Source of the DNA: Pseudomonas putida S13.1.2
Lineage (GTDB): Bacteria; Pseudomonadota; Gammaproteobacteria; Pseudomonadales; Pseudomonadaceae
DNA length: 64,000 bases
Direction of reading: 5' to 3'
NCBI RefSeq assembly: GCF_000498395.2
Contig: NZ_CP010979.1
Coordinates: forward strand, 5,853,501-5,917,500
The stretch's first letter is position 1. The number at the start of each line of letters is the position of its first letter. The position numbers and the translations under genes were made by a program. A model generated the notes under the pieces. It was not told where the DNA came from, did not search any database, and saw only the letters and a list, made by a program, of their open reading frames with translations. Positions 39,513 to 48,756 of the stretch are shown here, piece by piece.

Positions 39513-42482
39513 TCAATTCTCTCGACGGTCTCGAATTTCAGGGGACGTCGCTACGACATGCCGGGGCAGGGTCACGCGGATCCGGGTGCCACGTTGCCGT
39601 TCGATATCGGCCGGGCTGTCGATGGTGATTTGCCCATAATGCTCTTCCACGATGGAATAGACCAGAGCGAGGCCTAGTCCGGTTCCCTCGCCCGGGTCTT
39701 TGGTGGTGAAGAAGGGTTCGAACAGGCGGTCCATGATGTTCTTCGGTATCCCGCTGCCCTCGTCTTCGACGATCAGGTCGACGGTGTGTTCGCTGACTTC
39801 GCTGCGCACGCGTACGGCGCTGCCGGGTGGCGAGGCGTCGCGGGCGTTGGAGAGCAGGTTGATCAACACCTGGGCCAGGCGCTGCGGGTCCCCTTCGGCC
39901 CAGTGGTCCGGGTCGCAGAGGTTGAAGAACTGTACTTCGAAATTGCGCCGGTTCAAGGCCAGCAGACCGATGGCGTCCTGCGCCACTTCGGCCAGGCACA
40001 CTGGTTCTTCGCTGTTCTGGTGGCTGCCGCCGGCATGGGCAAAGCTCATCAGCGACTGGACGATGCGCGACACGCGCTTGGTCTGGTCGAGGATCTGGCT
40101 GGACAGCTCGATGATTTCGCCATCGCCTTCGCGTTCCTCCCGCAGGTTCTGCGCCAGGCAGGCGATGCCGGTAATCGGGTTGCCGATTTCGTGGGCCACG
40201 CCGGCGGCCAGGCGGCCGATGCTGGCCAGGCGCTCGGAGTGCACCAGCTTGTCTTCCAGTGCCTGGGTTTCGGTAAGGTCTTCCACCAGCAGCACAAGGC
40301 CGCTGTTACCGGGGGCCAACGGCTCGTCGATGGCGGCCTTGTGCAGGTTTAGCCAGCGCGGCTGCCCGTCCAGTGCCAGGCGCTGCTTGTGCAGGTGCTC
40401 GTCGGGCAGGTTGATGAAGCCTTGCAGCAGGCCGCGCCAAGGCTCGTCGATGGTGAGCAGACGCGAGCCGACCACGTGCTTGGCGGCGATGCCGGTGAGC
40501 TCTTCCATGGCCTTGTTCCACATCAGGATTTCCTGGTCCTTGGCCAGCGAGCAGACGCCCATGGGCAGCTCCTGCAGGGTCTGGCGGTGGTAACGGCGCA
40601 GGGCATCGAGCTCGGCCGCCAGGCCGGTCAGGCGCGAGTGATAGTCTTCCAGGCGGCTTTCGATGAAGTGGATGTCTTCGGTCACGTAGTTTTCGTTACC
40701 GGACTTGTACGGCAGGAAGGTCTCGACCATGTCCTGGGCCACGCTCGGCCCCATCAGGCCGGACAAGTTGGCCTCGATGCGGTCGCGCAGGCGGCGCAAG
40801 GCGTAGGGGCGGCGCTCGTCGAACGGCAGGTAGAGGTCACGCAGGGCCTGTTCCACTTCCTTTTGTGCGGCCTTGGCGCCCAGCGGCTTGGCCAGTTGGG
40901 TGGCAAACTCCTGCGGCGAGGCGGCGTGCAACTCGCGGCGCTGCGGGCGGCGGACGTTGTCCACGGCGCAGGCTTCTGCCGCGCTGACTTCTTCGTTGCT
41001 GGCGTTGGTGAACAGCGAAATCAAGGTAAACAGCAAAACGTTGGCCGCCAGCGAGGCAATGGCCGCCATGTGCCAGCTGGTATCGTCCAGCACATAGATC
41101 ATGTCCAGCAGCGGGATGTAGAAGCCCTGCAGATTGCCCAGCAGCGGCAGCAGCATGGTCACCATCCACACCAGGGTGCCGGCCAGCAGCCCGGCGATGA
41201 AACCGCGGCGGTTGGCGGTGGGCCAGTACAGCACCGACAGCACGCCCGGCAGGAACTGCAGGGTGGCGACGAAGGCGACGATGCCCAGGTTGGCCAGGCT
41301 CTGGTGGTTGTTCTGGGTCAGGTAGAACATGAAGCCGGCGGTGATGATGGCGACGATCAGCGCGCGGCGGGTCCACTTCAGCCAACGGTAGATATTGCCT
41401 TCGGCCGGGGGCTGGTACAGCGGCAGCACCAGGTGGTTGAGGGCCATGCCCGACAGCGCCAGGGTGGTGACGATGATCAGGCCGCTGGCGGCCGACAAGC
41501 CGCCGATGTAGGCCAGCAGTGCCAGTGCTTCGTTGTTGGCGGCAATCCCCAGGCCCAGGGTGAAGTACTCGGGGTTGGTGCTTGCGCCCAGGCGCAGGCC
41601 AGCCCACAGCACCAGCGGCACCGCCAGGCTCATCAGCAGCAGGAACAGCGGCAGGCCCCAGCTGGCACTGACCAGCGAGCGCGGGTTGAGGTTTTCGGTA
41701 AAGGCCATGTGGTACATGTGCGGCATGACGATGGCCGAGGCGAAGAACACCAGCAGCAGGGTGCGCCATGGGCCCTCCTGCAGCGGGGTGTGCAGGGCGG
41801 CCAGGGCGGTCTGGTTTTGCAGCAGCCAGACTTCCAGCTCGTGCGGGCCGCCGAATACGCCGTACAGGGCGTAAAGCCCGATACCGCCCAGGGCCAGCAA
41901 CTTGATCACCGACTCGAAGGCGATGGCGAACACCAGCCCTTCGTGTTTTTCACGCGTGGCAATGTGCCGCGAGCCGAAGAAGATGGTGAACAGGATGATC
42001 AGCGTACAGAAGGCGAAGGCTACCCTGGCCTTGACCGGCTCACCGGTGAGGATGCTGATCGAGTCGGCCACCGCCTGTATCTGCAGTGCCAGCAAGGGCA
42101 GCACGCCGATCAGCATGATGATGGTGGTGAGTGCCCCGGCCCAGGTGCTGCGAAAGCGGAACGCCAGCAGGTCGGCCAACGATGACAGCTGGTAGGTGCG
42201 GGTGATCTTGAGGATCGGGTAGAGCAACACAGGTGCCAGCAGGAACGCACCGGACACCCCCAGGTAGCAGGCGAGGAAGCCGTAGCCGTACTGGTAGGCC
42301 AGGCCCACCGAGCCATAAAAGGCCCAGGCACTGGCGTACACGCCCAGCGACAGGGTGTAGGTGAGCGGGTGGCGAATGATCGAACGCGGGATCAACCCGC
42401 GTTCACTGATCCAGGCCACGCCAAACAGCACCATGAGGTACCCGGCGCTGATCAGGATCATCTGGGTCAGGCTAAAGCTCAT
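39513..42482 (-). CDS. cbrA: Sensor histidine kinase/transporter CbrA
   Basis: Hybrid of a solute:sodium symporter (SLC5) and a histidine kinase; known in Pseudomonas for histidine uptake and CbrB control. About 989 residues: residues 1-500 carry some thirteen membrane helices (SFSLTQMILISAGYLMVLFG onward), then a small linker domain, a PAS domain (about 620-730, KDQEILMWNKAMEELTGI), HisKA with the H-box GVAHEIGNPITG and HATPase motifs NLLSNARDA, DEGSGIPKN and GEGTGLGLALV. ATG 42482 is chosen over 42488; both lie inside the cbrX end, so translation is probably coupled to cbrX. Confidence 0.96.
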   Translation of the reverse strand: MSFSLTQMILISAGYLMVLFGVAWISERGLIPRSIIRHPLTYTLSLGVYASAWAFYGSVGLAYQYGYGFLACYLGVSGAFLLAPVLLYPILKITRTYQLSSLADLLAFRFRSTWAGALTTIIMLIGVLPLLALQIQAVADSISILTGEPVKARVAFAFCTLIILFTIFFGSRHIATREKHEGLVFAIAFESVIKLLALGGIGLYALYGVFGGPHELEVWLLQNQTALAALHTPLQEGPWRTLLLVFFASAIVMPHMYHMAFTENLNPRSLVSASWGLPLFLLLMSLAVPLVLWAGLRLGASTNPEYFTLGLGIAANNEALALLAYIGGLSAASGLIIVTTLALSGMALNHLVLPLYQPPAEGNIYRWLKWTRRALIVAIITAGFMFYLTQNNHQSLANLGIVAFVATLQFLPGVLSVLYWPTANRRGFIAGLLAGTLVWMVTMLLPLLGNLQGFYIPLLDMIYVLDDTSWHMAAIASLAANVLLFTLISLFTNASNEEVSAAEACAVDNVRRPQRRELHAASPQEFATQLAKPLGAKAAQKEVEQALRDLYLPFDERRPYALRRLRDRIEANLSGLMGPSVAQDMVETFLPYKSGNENYVTEDIHFIESRLEDYHSRLTGLAAELDALRRYHRQTLQELPMGVCSLAKDQEILMWNKAMEELTGIAAKHVVGSRLLTIDEPWRGLLQGFINLPDEHLHKQRLALDGQPRWLNLHKAAIDEPLAPGNSGLVLLVEDLTETQALEDKLVHSERLASIGRLAAGVAHEIGNPITGIACLAQNLREEREGDGEIIELSSQILDQTKRVSRIVQSLMSFAHAGGSHQNSEEPVCLAEVAQDAIGLLALNRRNFEVQFFNLCDPDHWAEGDPQRLAQVLINLLSNARDASPPGSAVRVRSEVSEHTVDLIVEDEGSGIPKNIMDRLFEPFFTTKDPGEGTGLGLALVYSIVEEHYGQITIDSPADIERQRGTRIRVTLPRHVVATSPEIRDRREN

Positions 42483-42648
42483 CGGCATCTCGTTGGCTCT
42501 GCAGGATGAAGGTGACGACGATCAGGATCAGCCAGAGCAGGTAAGGGCGGTACCAGGCTCCGGTCGGTTCGATCCACCAGTCCATGATGGCCGGGGAGAA
42601 CAGGTAGATCCCCACGACCAGAAGCAGGACCAAACGATAGATGTACAT
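42472..42648 (-). CDS. cbrX: CbrX-like small membrane protein overlapping cbrA
   Basis: A 58-codon gene, ATG 42648 to TAG 42472, reading MYIYRLVLLLVVGIYLFSPA, then IMDWWIEPTGAWYRPYL and LLWLILIVVTFILQSQRDADEL. It has two hydrophobic helices flanking a WW/PTGAWYRP segment. The last 11 bases overlap the cbrA start, the hallmark of translational coupling; an ORF called cbrX in front of cbrA has been reported in P. putida. It may dose cbrA translation, act as a transporter accessory peptide, or both. Confidence 0.8.
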   Translation of the reverse strand: MYIYRLVLLLVVGIYLFSPAIMDWWIEPTGAWYRPYLLWLILIVVTFILQSQRDADEL

Positions 42649-42790
42649 GCTGGCCTCGATGGTTGGGCGCTGCGGGCTTGGACTTATTATTGGCGCAAAT
42701 GGCTGGGTGGATGCTAGCGGGAATCCATTGCGTTAGCCAAGGGTTTGAAATTATTGGGCTTTTGTTTTTGAGGGTTGGTTTGCCTGTGCT

Positions 42791-42883
42791 GGCCCTTTCG
42801 CGGGTAAACCCGCTCCCACAGAACGGCACCGCCTTCGAAACCTGTGAAGAACCTGTGGGAGCGGGTTTACCCGCGAAAGGGCC
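42791..42883. repeat. Inverted pair of P. putida REP elements
   Basis: GGCCCTTTCGCGGGTAAACC...CTCCCACAG and CCTGTGGGAGCGGGTTTACC...GCGAAAGGGCC, 10 bp after the gluQRS stop, between gluQRS and cbrX. Variant outer arm CCCTTTCGCGGG. Confidence 0.9.
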
Positions 42884-42892
42884 GGGCCTGCC

Positions 42893-43780
42893 TCAGCGCA
42901 AATCAGCCTCTGGCACCGTGGTCCGCTGCGCAATCGCCTCCGGCCGCCACTGCTTGCGGGCTATCGCCAACACTTCAGCCGGCGTAGCCAGTAGCAGATC
43001 GGGGTCTGTTTCTTGCCCCAGCGCCCGCAATGCCCGCAACAGCAGCGGTGTAGCATGCTCCGCCTGCAGTGGCGGCGAACGGTACGATTTGCCCAGCTTG
43101 TGCCCATCCGGCTGCACGATCAGCGGAATATGCAGGTAGCGCGGCTGCGAAAAGCCCAGCAGTTCCTGCAGGTACAGCTGGCGTGGGGTGTTGTCGAGCA
43201 GGTCGGCGCCACGCACGATGTCGGTCACACGTTGCCAGGCATCGTCCAGCACCACCGCCAGCTGGTACGCATACAGCCCGTCGCGGCGCTGGATGACGAA
43301 GTCGCCCACCTCACGCCCCAGGTGCTGCTGGTACTCGCCCTGCACCCGGTCGGTAAAGCGGTAGATCAGCTCTGGCACGCGCAAGCGGATCGCCGCACCT
43401 TCCCGGGCATGGCCGGCGTTACGGCAAAGGCCTGGGTAGATGCCGTTGTAACCCTCCAGCTGCTTGCGCGAGCAGGTACAGGCGTAGGCCAGGCCCATGT
43501 TGAACAGGCGGTCGACTACCGCGGCATAAGCGTCGTGCCGCTGGCTCTGGCACACCACCTCGCCATCCCATTCCAGCCCGTAACGCTCCAGGGTTTGCAG
43601 GATGGCATCACGGGCACCGGGCATTTCCCGGGGTGGGTCGGTGTCTTCCATGCGCAGCAACCAGCGGCCGTTGACGGCGCGGGCGTCGAGCCAGGAGGCG
43701 AGGGCAGCGACCAGCGAGCCGAAGTGCAAAAAGCCGCTGGGGGTGGGGGCGAAGCGCCCGATGTAGCTGGAGTCGGTCAT
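42893..43780 (-). CDS. gluQ: Glutamyl-Q tRNA(Asp) synthetase
   Basis: Truncated GluRS paralogue that attaches glutamate to queuosine in the anticodon of tRNA-Asp. 295 residues, lacking the anticodon-binding half of GluRS. HIGH-like loop GRFAPTPSGFLHFGSL, KMSKS-like HKLGKS, and the zinc ligands CTCSRKQLEGYNGIYPGLC in the middle. Located immediately downstream of dksA, as in most gammaproteobacteria, but separated by a terminator. Confidence 0.95.
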   Translation of the reverse strand: MTDSSYIGRFAPTPSGFLHFGSLVAALASWLDARAVNGRWLLRMEDTDPPREMPGARDAILQTLERYGLEWDGEVVCQSQRHDAYAAVVDRLFNMGLAYACTCSRKQLEGYNGIYPGLCRNAGHAREGAAIRLRVPELIYRFTDRVQGEYQQHLGREVGDFVIQRRDGLYAYQLAVVLDDAWQRVTDIVRGADLLDNTPRQLYLQELLGFSQPRYLHIPLIVQPDGHKLGKSYRSPPLQAEHATPLLLRALRALGQETDPDLLLATPAEVLAIARKQWRPEAIAQRTTVPEADLR

Positions 43781-43802
43781 GTCAGGCTGGGCATATAAAT
43801 GA

Positions 43803-43827
43803 AACGGGGCGCATCAAGCGCCCCGTT
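43803..43827 (-). terminator. Terminator between dksA and gluQ
   Basis: AACGGGGCGC and GCGCCCCGTT form a 10-bp stem around ATCAA; on the reverse strand it is followed by TTCATTTATAT. It lies 16 bp after the dksA stop, so gluQ depends on readthrough, which in E. coli limits its expression. Confidence 0.75.
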
Positions 43828-43842
43828 CAGGTGGAAGAAAGA

Positions 43843-44286
43843 TCAGCCTTTGCCGACCGTTTTTTCCTTTTTCTCGGCAATTTCCTTGCAGTCGAAGCAT
43901 AGGTCGGCGGTCGGACGGGCTTCCAGACGGCGCAGGCCGATCTCGATGCCGCAGGAATCACACCAGCCGTACTCTTCGTCCTGAATCTTCTGCAGGGTCT
44001 TGTCGATTTTCTTGATCAGCTTGCGCTCGCGGTCACGGTTGCGCAGCTCAAGAGCAAATTCTTCTTCCTGGCTGGCACGGTCGGCCGGGTCCGGGAAGTT
44101 CGCAGCTTCATCCTTCATGTGGTCTACGGTGCGATCCACACTGTGCATGAGCTCGCCTTTCCAGGCATTGAGAAGCTTGGTGAAGTGCTTCTTCATGGGC
44201 TCACCCATGTACTCTTCGCCCTTGGTCTCTTTATAGGGCTCGACACCGTACATGGTTCCGGTTTTTTGCTTTTCTACGGTGGACAT
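43843..44286 (-). CDS. dksA: RNA polymerase-binding transcription factor DksA
   Basis: Acts with ppGpp in the secondary channel to repress rRNA promoters and activate biosynthetic ones. 147 residues from ATG 44286 (MSTVEKQKTGTMYGVEPYKE): coiled coil about 33-108 with the acidic tip DPADRASQEEEFALELRNRD, then a complete four-Cys zinc finger CDSCGIEIGLRRLE...CFDC. This is the zinc-binding, not the Cys-less, paralogue. An in-frame start 18 bp upstream is less family-like. Confidence 0.97.
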   Translation of the reverse strand: MSTVEKQKTGTMYGVEPYKETKGEEYMGEPMKKHFTKLLNAWKGELMHSVDRTVDHMKDEAANFPDPADRASQEEEFALELRNRDRERKLIKKIDKTLQKIQDEEYGWCDSCGIEIGLRRLEARPTADLCFDCKEIAEKKEKTVGKG

Positions 44287-44496
44287 GAATAGACCGCCTC
44301 TCACTCATCTGATCCAATGCGCAGGATGCTCCATCCCCGGCGACCGCCGGCCCTGCGACTGCGAGCCGCCGAACTTACCAGATAGATCGGGGGTGCGCTA
44401 CCCCGCCCGATCCTGCTTATTGACATCGGCGCGAGCCGTACGTTCGTTGGCGTGCAGAGGTAGAATCTCCAGTTTAGACGCAATTGAGAGAAGGTC

Positions 44497-45669
44497 ATGG
44501 CCCACCCCTACAGTGCGCGCAGCCGCGCCATCGAACCCTTCCATGTCATGGCGCTGCTGGCCCGGGCCAACGAGCTGCAGGCGGCCGGGCACGACGTGAT
44601 CCACCTGGAAATCGGCGAGCCGGACTTCACCACGGCCGCACCGATCGTCGCCGCCGGCCAGGCCGCGCTGGCTGCCGGGCACACCCGCTACACCGCCGCA
44701 CGCGGCCTGCCGGCGCTGCGTGAAGCGATTGCCGGCTTTTATGGCCAACGTTATGGCCTGAATATCGACCCAGAGCGCATCCTGATTACCCCGGGTGGCT
44801 CTGGCGCACTGCTGCTGGCCAGCAGCCTGTTGGTCGACCCGGGCAAGCATTGGCTGCTGGCCGACCCGGGTTACCCGTGCAATCGCCACTTCCTGCGTCT
44901 GGTCGAGGGTGGGGCGCAGCTGGTACCGGTGGGCCCGGAGGTGAATTACCAGCTGACCGCCGACCTGGTCGAGCGTTACTGGGACAAGGACACCGTCGGT
45001 GCACTGGTCGCGTCGCCGGCTAACCCGACCGGTACCGTGCTGGGGCGCGAAGCGTTGGCCAGCCTTGCCAAGGCCACCCATGAGCGACACGGCCACCTGG
45101 TGGTGGACGAGATCTATCATGGCCTCACTTATGGCATGGACGCGCCAAGCGTGCTGGAAGTCGACGACTCGGCGTTCGTCCTGAATAGTTTTTCCAAGTA
45201 TTACGGCATGACCGGTTGGCGCCTTGGCTGGCTGGTAGCCCCACCCGGCGCGGTGGCCGACCTGGAGAAGCTGGCGCAGAACCTGTACATCAGTGCACCG
45301 AGCATGGCCCAGCATGCTGCGCTGGCATGCTTCCAGCCCGAGAGCCTGGCCATCTTCGAGGAGCGCCGCGCCGAGTTCGCCCGCCGCCGCGACTATCTGT
45401 TGCCCGCCCTGCGCGAATTGGGCTTCCGCATTGCCGTCGAGCCGCAGGGGGCGTTTTACCTGTATGCCGATATCAGCGCCTTTGGCGGTGATGCGTTTGC
45501 CTTCTGCCGGCACTTTCTGGAAACCGAGCACGTGGCGTTTACGCCGGGCCTGGATTTCGGCCGCCACCTGGCCGGGCACCATGTGCGCTTTGCCTACACC
45601 CAGAGCCTGCCGCGCCTGGAAGAGGCGGTGCAGCGCATTGCCCGTGGCCTGCGGAGCTGGCAAGGCTGA
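44497..45669 (+). CDS. PLP-dependent aminotransferase, class I fold
   Basis: 390 residues of the aspartate/alanine aminotransferase I/II family. Visible are VIHLEIGEPDFTT, RYTAARGLPALREAIAGFY, ITPGGSGALLLA, DPGYPCNRHF, SPANPTGTVL (Asn contacting PLP), VVDEIYHGLTYG and the Schiff-base lysine in NSFSKYYGMTGWRLGWLV, plus the carboxylate-binding arginine in VRFAYTQS. The substrate is not determined; such genes are often annotated as alanine or aspartate aminotransferase. The stop overlaps the sfsA start by one base (TGATG), giving a two-gene operon. Confidence 0.9.
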   Translation: MAHPYSARSRAIEPFHVMALLARANELQAAGHDVIHLEIGEPDFTTAAPIVAAGQAALAAGHTRYTAARGLPALREAIAGFYGQRYGLNIDPERILITPGGSGALLLASSLLVDPGKHWLLADPGYPCNRHFLRLVEGGAQLVPVGPEVNYQLTADLVERYWDKDTVGALVASPANPTGTVLGREALASLAKATHERHGHLVVDEIYHGLTYGMDAPSVLEVDDSAFVLNSFSKYYGMTGWRLGWLVAPPGAVADLEKLAQNLYISAPSMAQHAALACFQPESLAIFEERRAEFARRRDYLLPALRELGFRIAVEPQGAFYLYADISAFGGDAFAFCRHFLETEHVAFTPGLDFGRHLAGHHVRFAYTQSLPRLEEAVQRIARGLRSWQG

Positions 45670-46382
45670 TGCAGTTCTATCCTCCACTCGAACAGGGCCG
45701 CCTGCTGCGCCGTTACAAACGCTTTCTGGCGGACATCGAACTGGCCAGCGGTGAACAACTGACCATTCACTGCCCGAACACCGGCTCCATGCTCAACTGC
45801 ATGCGTGAAGGCGGGCAGGTGTGGTTCAGCCGCTCCAACGACCCCAAGCGCAAGCTGCCAGGCACCTGGGAGATCAGCGAAACCCCGCAGGGGCGGCTGG
45901 CCTGTGTGAATACCGGGCGGGCCAATGCGTTGGTCGAAGAGGCATTGCGGGCCGGCACCATCGCCGAACTGGCCGGGTTCACCGCGCTCAAGCGCGAAGT
46001 GCCGTACGGTGAGGAAAGCAGCCGCATTGACTTTCGCCTGGAGTTCGACGGTGCCCCCGCTTACGTCGAGGTCAAGAGCGTGACCTTGGGCTACCCCGAC
46101 AGCACAGTTGCAGCTTTCCCCGATGCGGTGACACAGCGCGGTGCCAAGCACCTGCGCGAGCTGGCGAAGTTGGCGCGCCAGGGCGTGCGTGCGGTGCAGT
46201 TGTATTGCGTGAACCTGACGGGCATCGATGCCGTACGCCCCGCTGAGGAAATCGACGCAGCCTATGCCCAGGCCCTGCGTGCGGCGGCGGCGGACGGCGT
46301 GGAGGTGCTGGCCTACGGCACCCGCCTGGACGCCGAAGGCATTGTTGTTGATCGCCGCCTGCCGGTGCTGCTTACGCCGTGA
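45669..46382 (+). CDS. sfsA: Sugar fermentation stimulation protein SfsA
   Basis: 237 residues: MQFYPPLEQGRLLRRYKRFLADI, HCPNTGSMLNCM, VNTGRANALVEEAL, then the nuclease-like core IDFRLEFDGAPAYVEVKSVTLG and AQRGAKHLRELAKL-like segment. The PD-(D/E)XK-type acidic residues and EVKS agree with proposals that SfsA is a DNA/RNA-binding nuclease-like protein; its real function is unsettled. Coupled to the aminotransferase; its last 11 bp overlap the converging Rieske gene. Confidence 0.93.
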   Translation: MQFYPPLEQGRLLRRYKRFLADIELASGEQLTIHCPNTGSMLNCMREGGQVWFSRSNDPKRKLPGTWEISETPQGRLACVNTGRANALVEEALRAGTIAELAGFTALKREVPYGEESSRIDFRLEFDGAPAYVEVKSVTLGYPDSTVAAFPDAVTQRGAKHLRELAKLARQGVRAVQLYCVNLTGIDAVRPAEEIDAAYAQALRAAAADGVEVLAYGTRLDAEGIVVDRRLPVLLTP

Positions 46383-46689
46383 GCCAGATGCCTTGGCTGT
46401 CTTCGTGACAGCCAAGGGCCAGCAGTTGCTCACCCTCGCAGGGCCCGGCTACGCACTCGCCGCTTTCAATCAAAAACAGCGCGCCATGGTGAGCGCAGTG
46501 GATGAGGCTGGCGCTGTCATCGAGAAATGCATCTTGCGCCCAGTGCAGCGGTATGCCGCGGTGTGGGCAACGGTTGCGGTAGAGGTAAACCTGGCCCTGG
46601 CGGCGCACGCCGAACAGTTCGAGGCCGTCTACGCTGAAGGCGCGGCTTTGGCCTTCGGCCAGGGCGTGGGAGATACAGAGCAAGTGCAT
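46372..46689 (-). CDS. Rieske [2Fe-2S] domain protein
   Basis: 105 residues forming one Rieske ferredoxin domain with cluster ligands Cys41/His43 (CPHRG) and Cys65/His68 (CAHHG), in the order C-x-H...C-x2-H; the 21-residue gap between the pairs is slightly long. N-terminal HLLCISHALAEGQSRAFSVDG is the usual small-protein opening. Such stand-alone Rieske proteins pass electrons to partner oxygenases or reductases; no partner is adjacent. Divergent from phuT over a region containing a Fur box, so it may be iron-regulated too. Confidence 0.85.
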   Translation of the reverse strand: MHLLCISHALAEGQSRAFSVDGLELFGVRRQGQVYLYRNRCPHRGIPLHWAQDAFLDDSASLIHCAHHGALFLIESGECVAGPCEGEQLLALGCHEDSQGIWLTA

Positions 46690-46720
46690 GGCAAGGACGA
46701 CTCATGAAACAGATGATGAC

Positions 46721-46748
46721 TTGACGCGTCAATGCGAATAATTATCAA
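46721..46748 (+). promoter_or_regulatory. Fur box over the phuT promoter
   Basis: GTCAATGCGAATAATTATC (46728-46746) matches 14 of 19 positions of the Fur consensus GATAATGATAATCATTATC. It overlaps a plausible sigma-70 promoter, TTGACG (46721-46726), 16-bp spacer, TATCAA (46743-46748), about 90 bp before phuT. Iron-replete Fur would block it. Confidence 0.7.
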
Positions 46749-46837
46749 ATTGCCCGCATTCGCTGCGCCTGCCTACCTATGGTGCGCAGTTCTGCCGCCC
46801 GCCACAAGGCGCGTGGCTCGCCTTCAGAAGGAACCCG

Positions 46838-47722
46838 ATGATGCGCCGTCCAGTCGCCGTGCTCGCCCTGTGCGCAAGCCTTGTGCTTTCCACCCAGACC
46901 CTGGCGGCCGAGTTGCCGCAACGCTGGGTCAGCGCGGGTGGTGCCCTGAGTGAGTGGATAACGGCACTGGGCGGTGAAGCGCGGCTTGTCGGTGTGGACA
47001 CCACCAGCCAGCACCCGGCATCGCTGAAGTCACTGCCCAGTGTGGGCTACCAGCGGCAGTTGTCGGCTGAAGGCATTCTCAGCCTGCGCCCGGATGTACT
47101 GGTGGGCACTGAGGAAATGGGCCCGCCGCCGGTACTCGCGCAAATCCGCAAGGCCGGTGTGCAGGTGGAGTTGTTCTCCAGCAAGGCCGAACTGGCGGCG
47201 GTGGATGAAAACCTCAAGCATCTGGGGCAGTTGCTGGGCGCAGAGCCGCAGGCTGCGGGGTTGGCGGCGGGTTACCACCAGCAAATCGAGGCTGTGCAGG
47301 CCAAGGTCAAGCAGGCCCAGGCCGGGCAACAGGCACCTGGGGTGCTACTGCTGGTCGGCCATGCCGGGGCCAAACCGCTGATCGCCGGGCAGGGCACGGC
47401 GGGTGACTGGCTGCTGGGCCAGGCAGGTGGGCACAACCTGGCAGAACATCAAGGCTACAAGAACTTCTCCAACGAAGCCTTGGCGGCGTTGGACCCGGAC
47501 GTGATCGTGTTTTCCGACCGGGCGCTGGCCGATGAGCAGGCCTTGCAGGCGCTGTTGAAAGAAAACCCCGCGCTGGCTGCCTCGCGGGCGGTGCGTGAGA
47601 AACGCCTGGTGTCACTGGACCCGACGCTGCTGGTAGGCGGGCTTGGCCCACGCCTGCCATCGACCTTGCAGTCGCTGGCAGCCACCTTCTACCCGGCAGC
47701 CCAGGCCAGCTTCGCACAATGA
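46838..47722 (+). CDS. phuT: Haem ABC transporter periplasmic binding protein
   Basis: Collects haem in the periplasm for the permease. 294 residues with a Sec signal (MMRRPVAVLALCASLVLS, cleavage near TLAA-E) and the TroA/BtuF fold: RWVSAGGALSEWITALG, VGYQRQLSAEGILSLRPDVLVGTEEMGPP and LDPDVIVFSDRAL. The conserved haem-ligand Tyr position of HmuT proteins is probably in VGYQRQLS. First gene of phuT-phuU-hmuV-phuW; its stop overlaps phuU (ATGA). Also called HmuT. Binding specificity is inferred from family and context. Confidence 0.9.
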   Translation: MMRRPVAVLALCASLVLSTQTLAAELPQRWVSAGGALSEWITALGGEARLVGVDTTSQHPASLKSLPSVGYQRQLSAEGILSLRPDVLVGTEEMGPPPVLAQIRKAGVQVELFSSKAELAAVDENLKHLGQLLGAEPQAAGLAAGYHQQIEAVQAKVKQAQAGQQAPGVLLLVGHAGAKPLIAGQGTAGDWLLGQAGGHNLAEHQGYKNFSNEALAALDPDVIVFSDRALADEQALQALLKENPALAASRAVREKRLVSLDPTLLVGGLGPRLPSTLQSLAATFYPAAQASFAQ

Positions 47723-48756
47723 AACAGCGGGTCCAGCCACGCACGTTGTTCGTTTGCCTGAGCCTGCTGTGCCTGTTGGCGGTGTGGCTGTCGCTGGCTC
47801 TGGGGCCGGTCAGCCTGCCGCTGTTCGACACCCTGCGCGCCGGCCTGCGCCTGCTGGGGCTGCCAATTGCGGCTGACGGCCTGCAGCAGGCCGAGATGAT
47901 CCTGGGCCAGATCCGCCTGCCGCGTACCTTGCTGGGCCTGGCGGTGGGCGCGGTGCTGGCGCTGTCCGGCGTGGCCATGCAGGGGCTGTTTCGCAACCCG
48001 CTGGCCGATCCAGGGCTGGTGGGGGTTGCCGCTGGGGCGGCGATGGGTGCCGCGGTCGCCATTGTCGGTGGTGCCTGGTTTGGCGGCATGCCGGAGGCTT
48101 TCGCGCCCTATCTGCTGTCGTTCTGCGCTTTTGTCGGGGGGCTTGCGGTAACCGCGTTGGTCTACCGTCTGGGGCGGCGCGATGGCCAGACCAACGTCGC
48201 AACCATGCTGCTGGCGGGCGTGGCCATGACTGCGCTGGGCGGCGCGGCCGTCGGGCTGTTTTCTTACCTGGCCGACGACGCCACCCTGCGCACGCTGACG
48301 TTCTGGAACCTTGGCAGCCTGAACGGTGCCAGCTACGAACGGCTGTGGCCATTGCTGCTGGTCGCAGCGGGGGTAGCGGTGTGGCTGCCACGCCGGGCCA
48401 AGGCGCTGAATGCCCTGTTACTGGGCGAGTCCGAGGCGCGCCACCTGGGTGTTGACGTGGAGCGGCTCAAGCGCGAGCTGGTGTTCTGCACGGCGCTGGG
48501 CGTAGGTGCGGCAGTGGCTGCCGCAGGGCTGATCGGTTTCATCGGCCTGGTGGTGCCGCACCTGGTGCGCTTGCTGGCCGGGCCTGATCACCGCGTGGTG
48601 CTACCTGCCTCGTTGCTGGCGGGGGGCGTGCTGATGCTGTTCGCCGACCTGGCGGCGCGGCTGCTGCTGGCACCTGCCGAGTTGCCGATTGGTATTGTCA
48701 CGGCCTTTATCGGTGCGCCGTTCTTTCTTGTGCTGCTGATACGAGGGCGCAGCTGA
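47719..48756 (+). CDS. phuU: Haem ABC transporter permease (FecCD family)
   Basis: 345-residue inner-membrane permease with about ten hydrophobic helices. FecCD-family signatures are IRLPRTLLGLAVGAVLALSG, QGLFRNPLADPGLVGVAAGA, WNLGSLNGASYERLWPL, and the conserved C-terminal GLIGFIGLVVPHLVRLLAGPDHR followed by ELPIGIVTAFIGAPFFLVLL. Overlaps phuT by 4 bp and hmuV by 1 bp (TGATG), so the transporter is made from one coupled message. Confidence 0.93.
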   Translation: MKQRVQPRTLFVCLSLLCLLAVWLSLALGPVSLPLFDTLRAGLRLLGLPIAADGLQQAEMILGQIRLPRTLLGLAVGAVLALSGVAMQGLFRNPLADPGLVGVAAGAAMGAAVAIVGGAWFGGMPEAFAPYLLSFCAFVGGLAVTALVYRLGRRDGQTNVATMLLAGVAMTALGGAAVGLFSYLADDATLRTLTFWNLGSLNGASYERLWPLLLVAAGVAVWLPRRAKALNALLLGESEARHLGVDVERLKRELVFCTALGVGAAVAAAGLIGFIGLVVPHLVRLLAGPDHRVVLPASLLAGGVLMLFADLAARLLLAPAELPIGIVTAFIGAPFFLVLLIRGRS

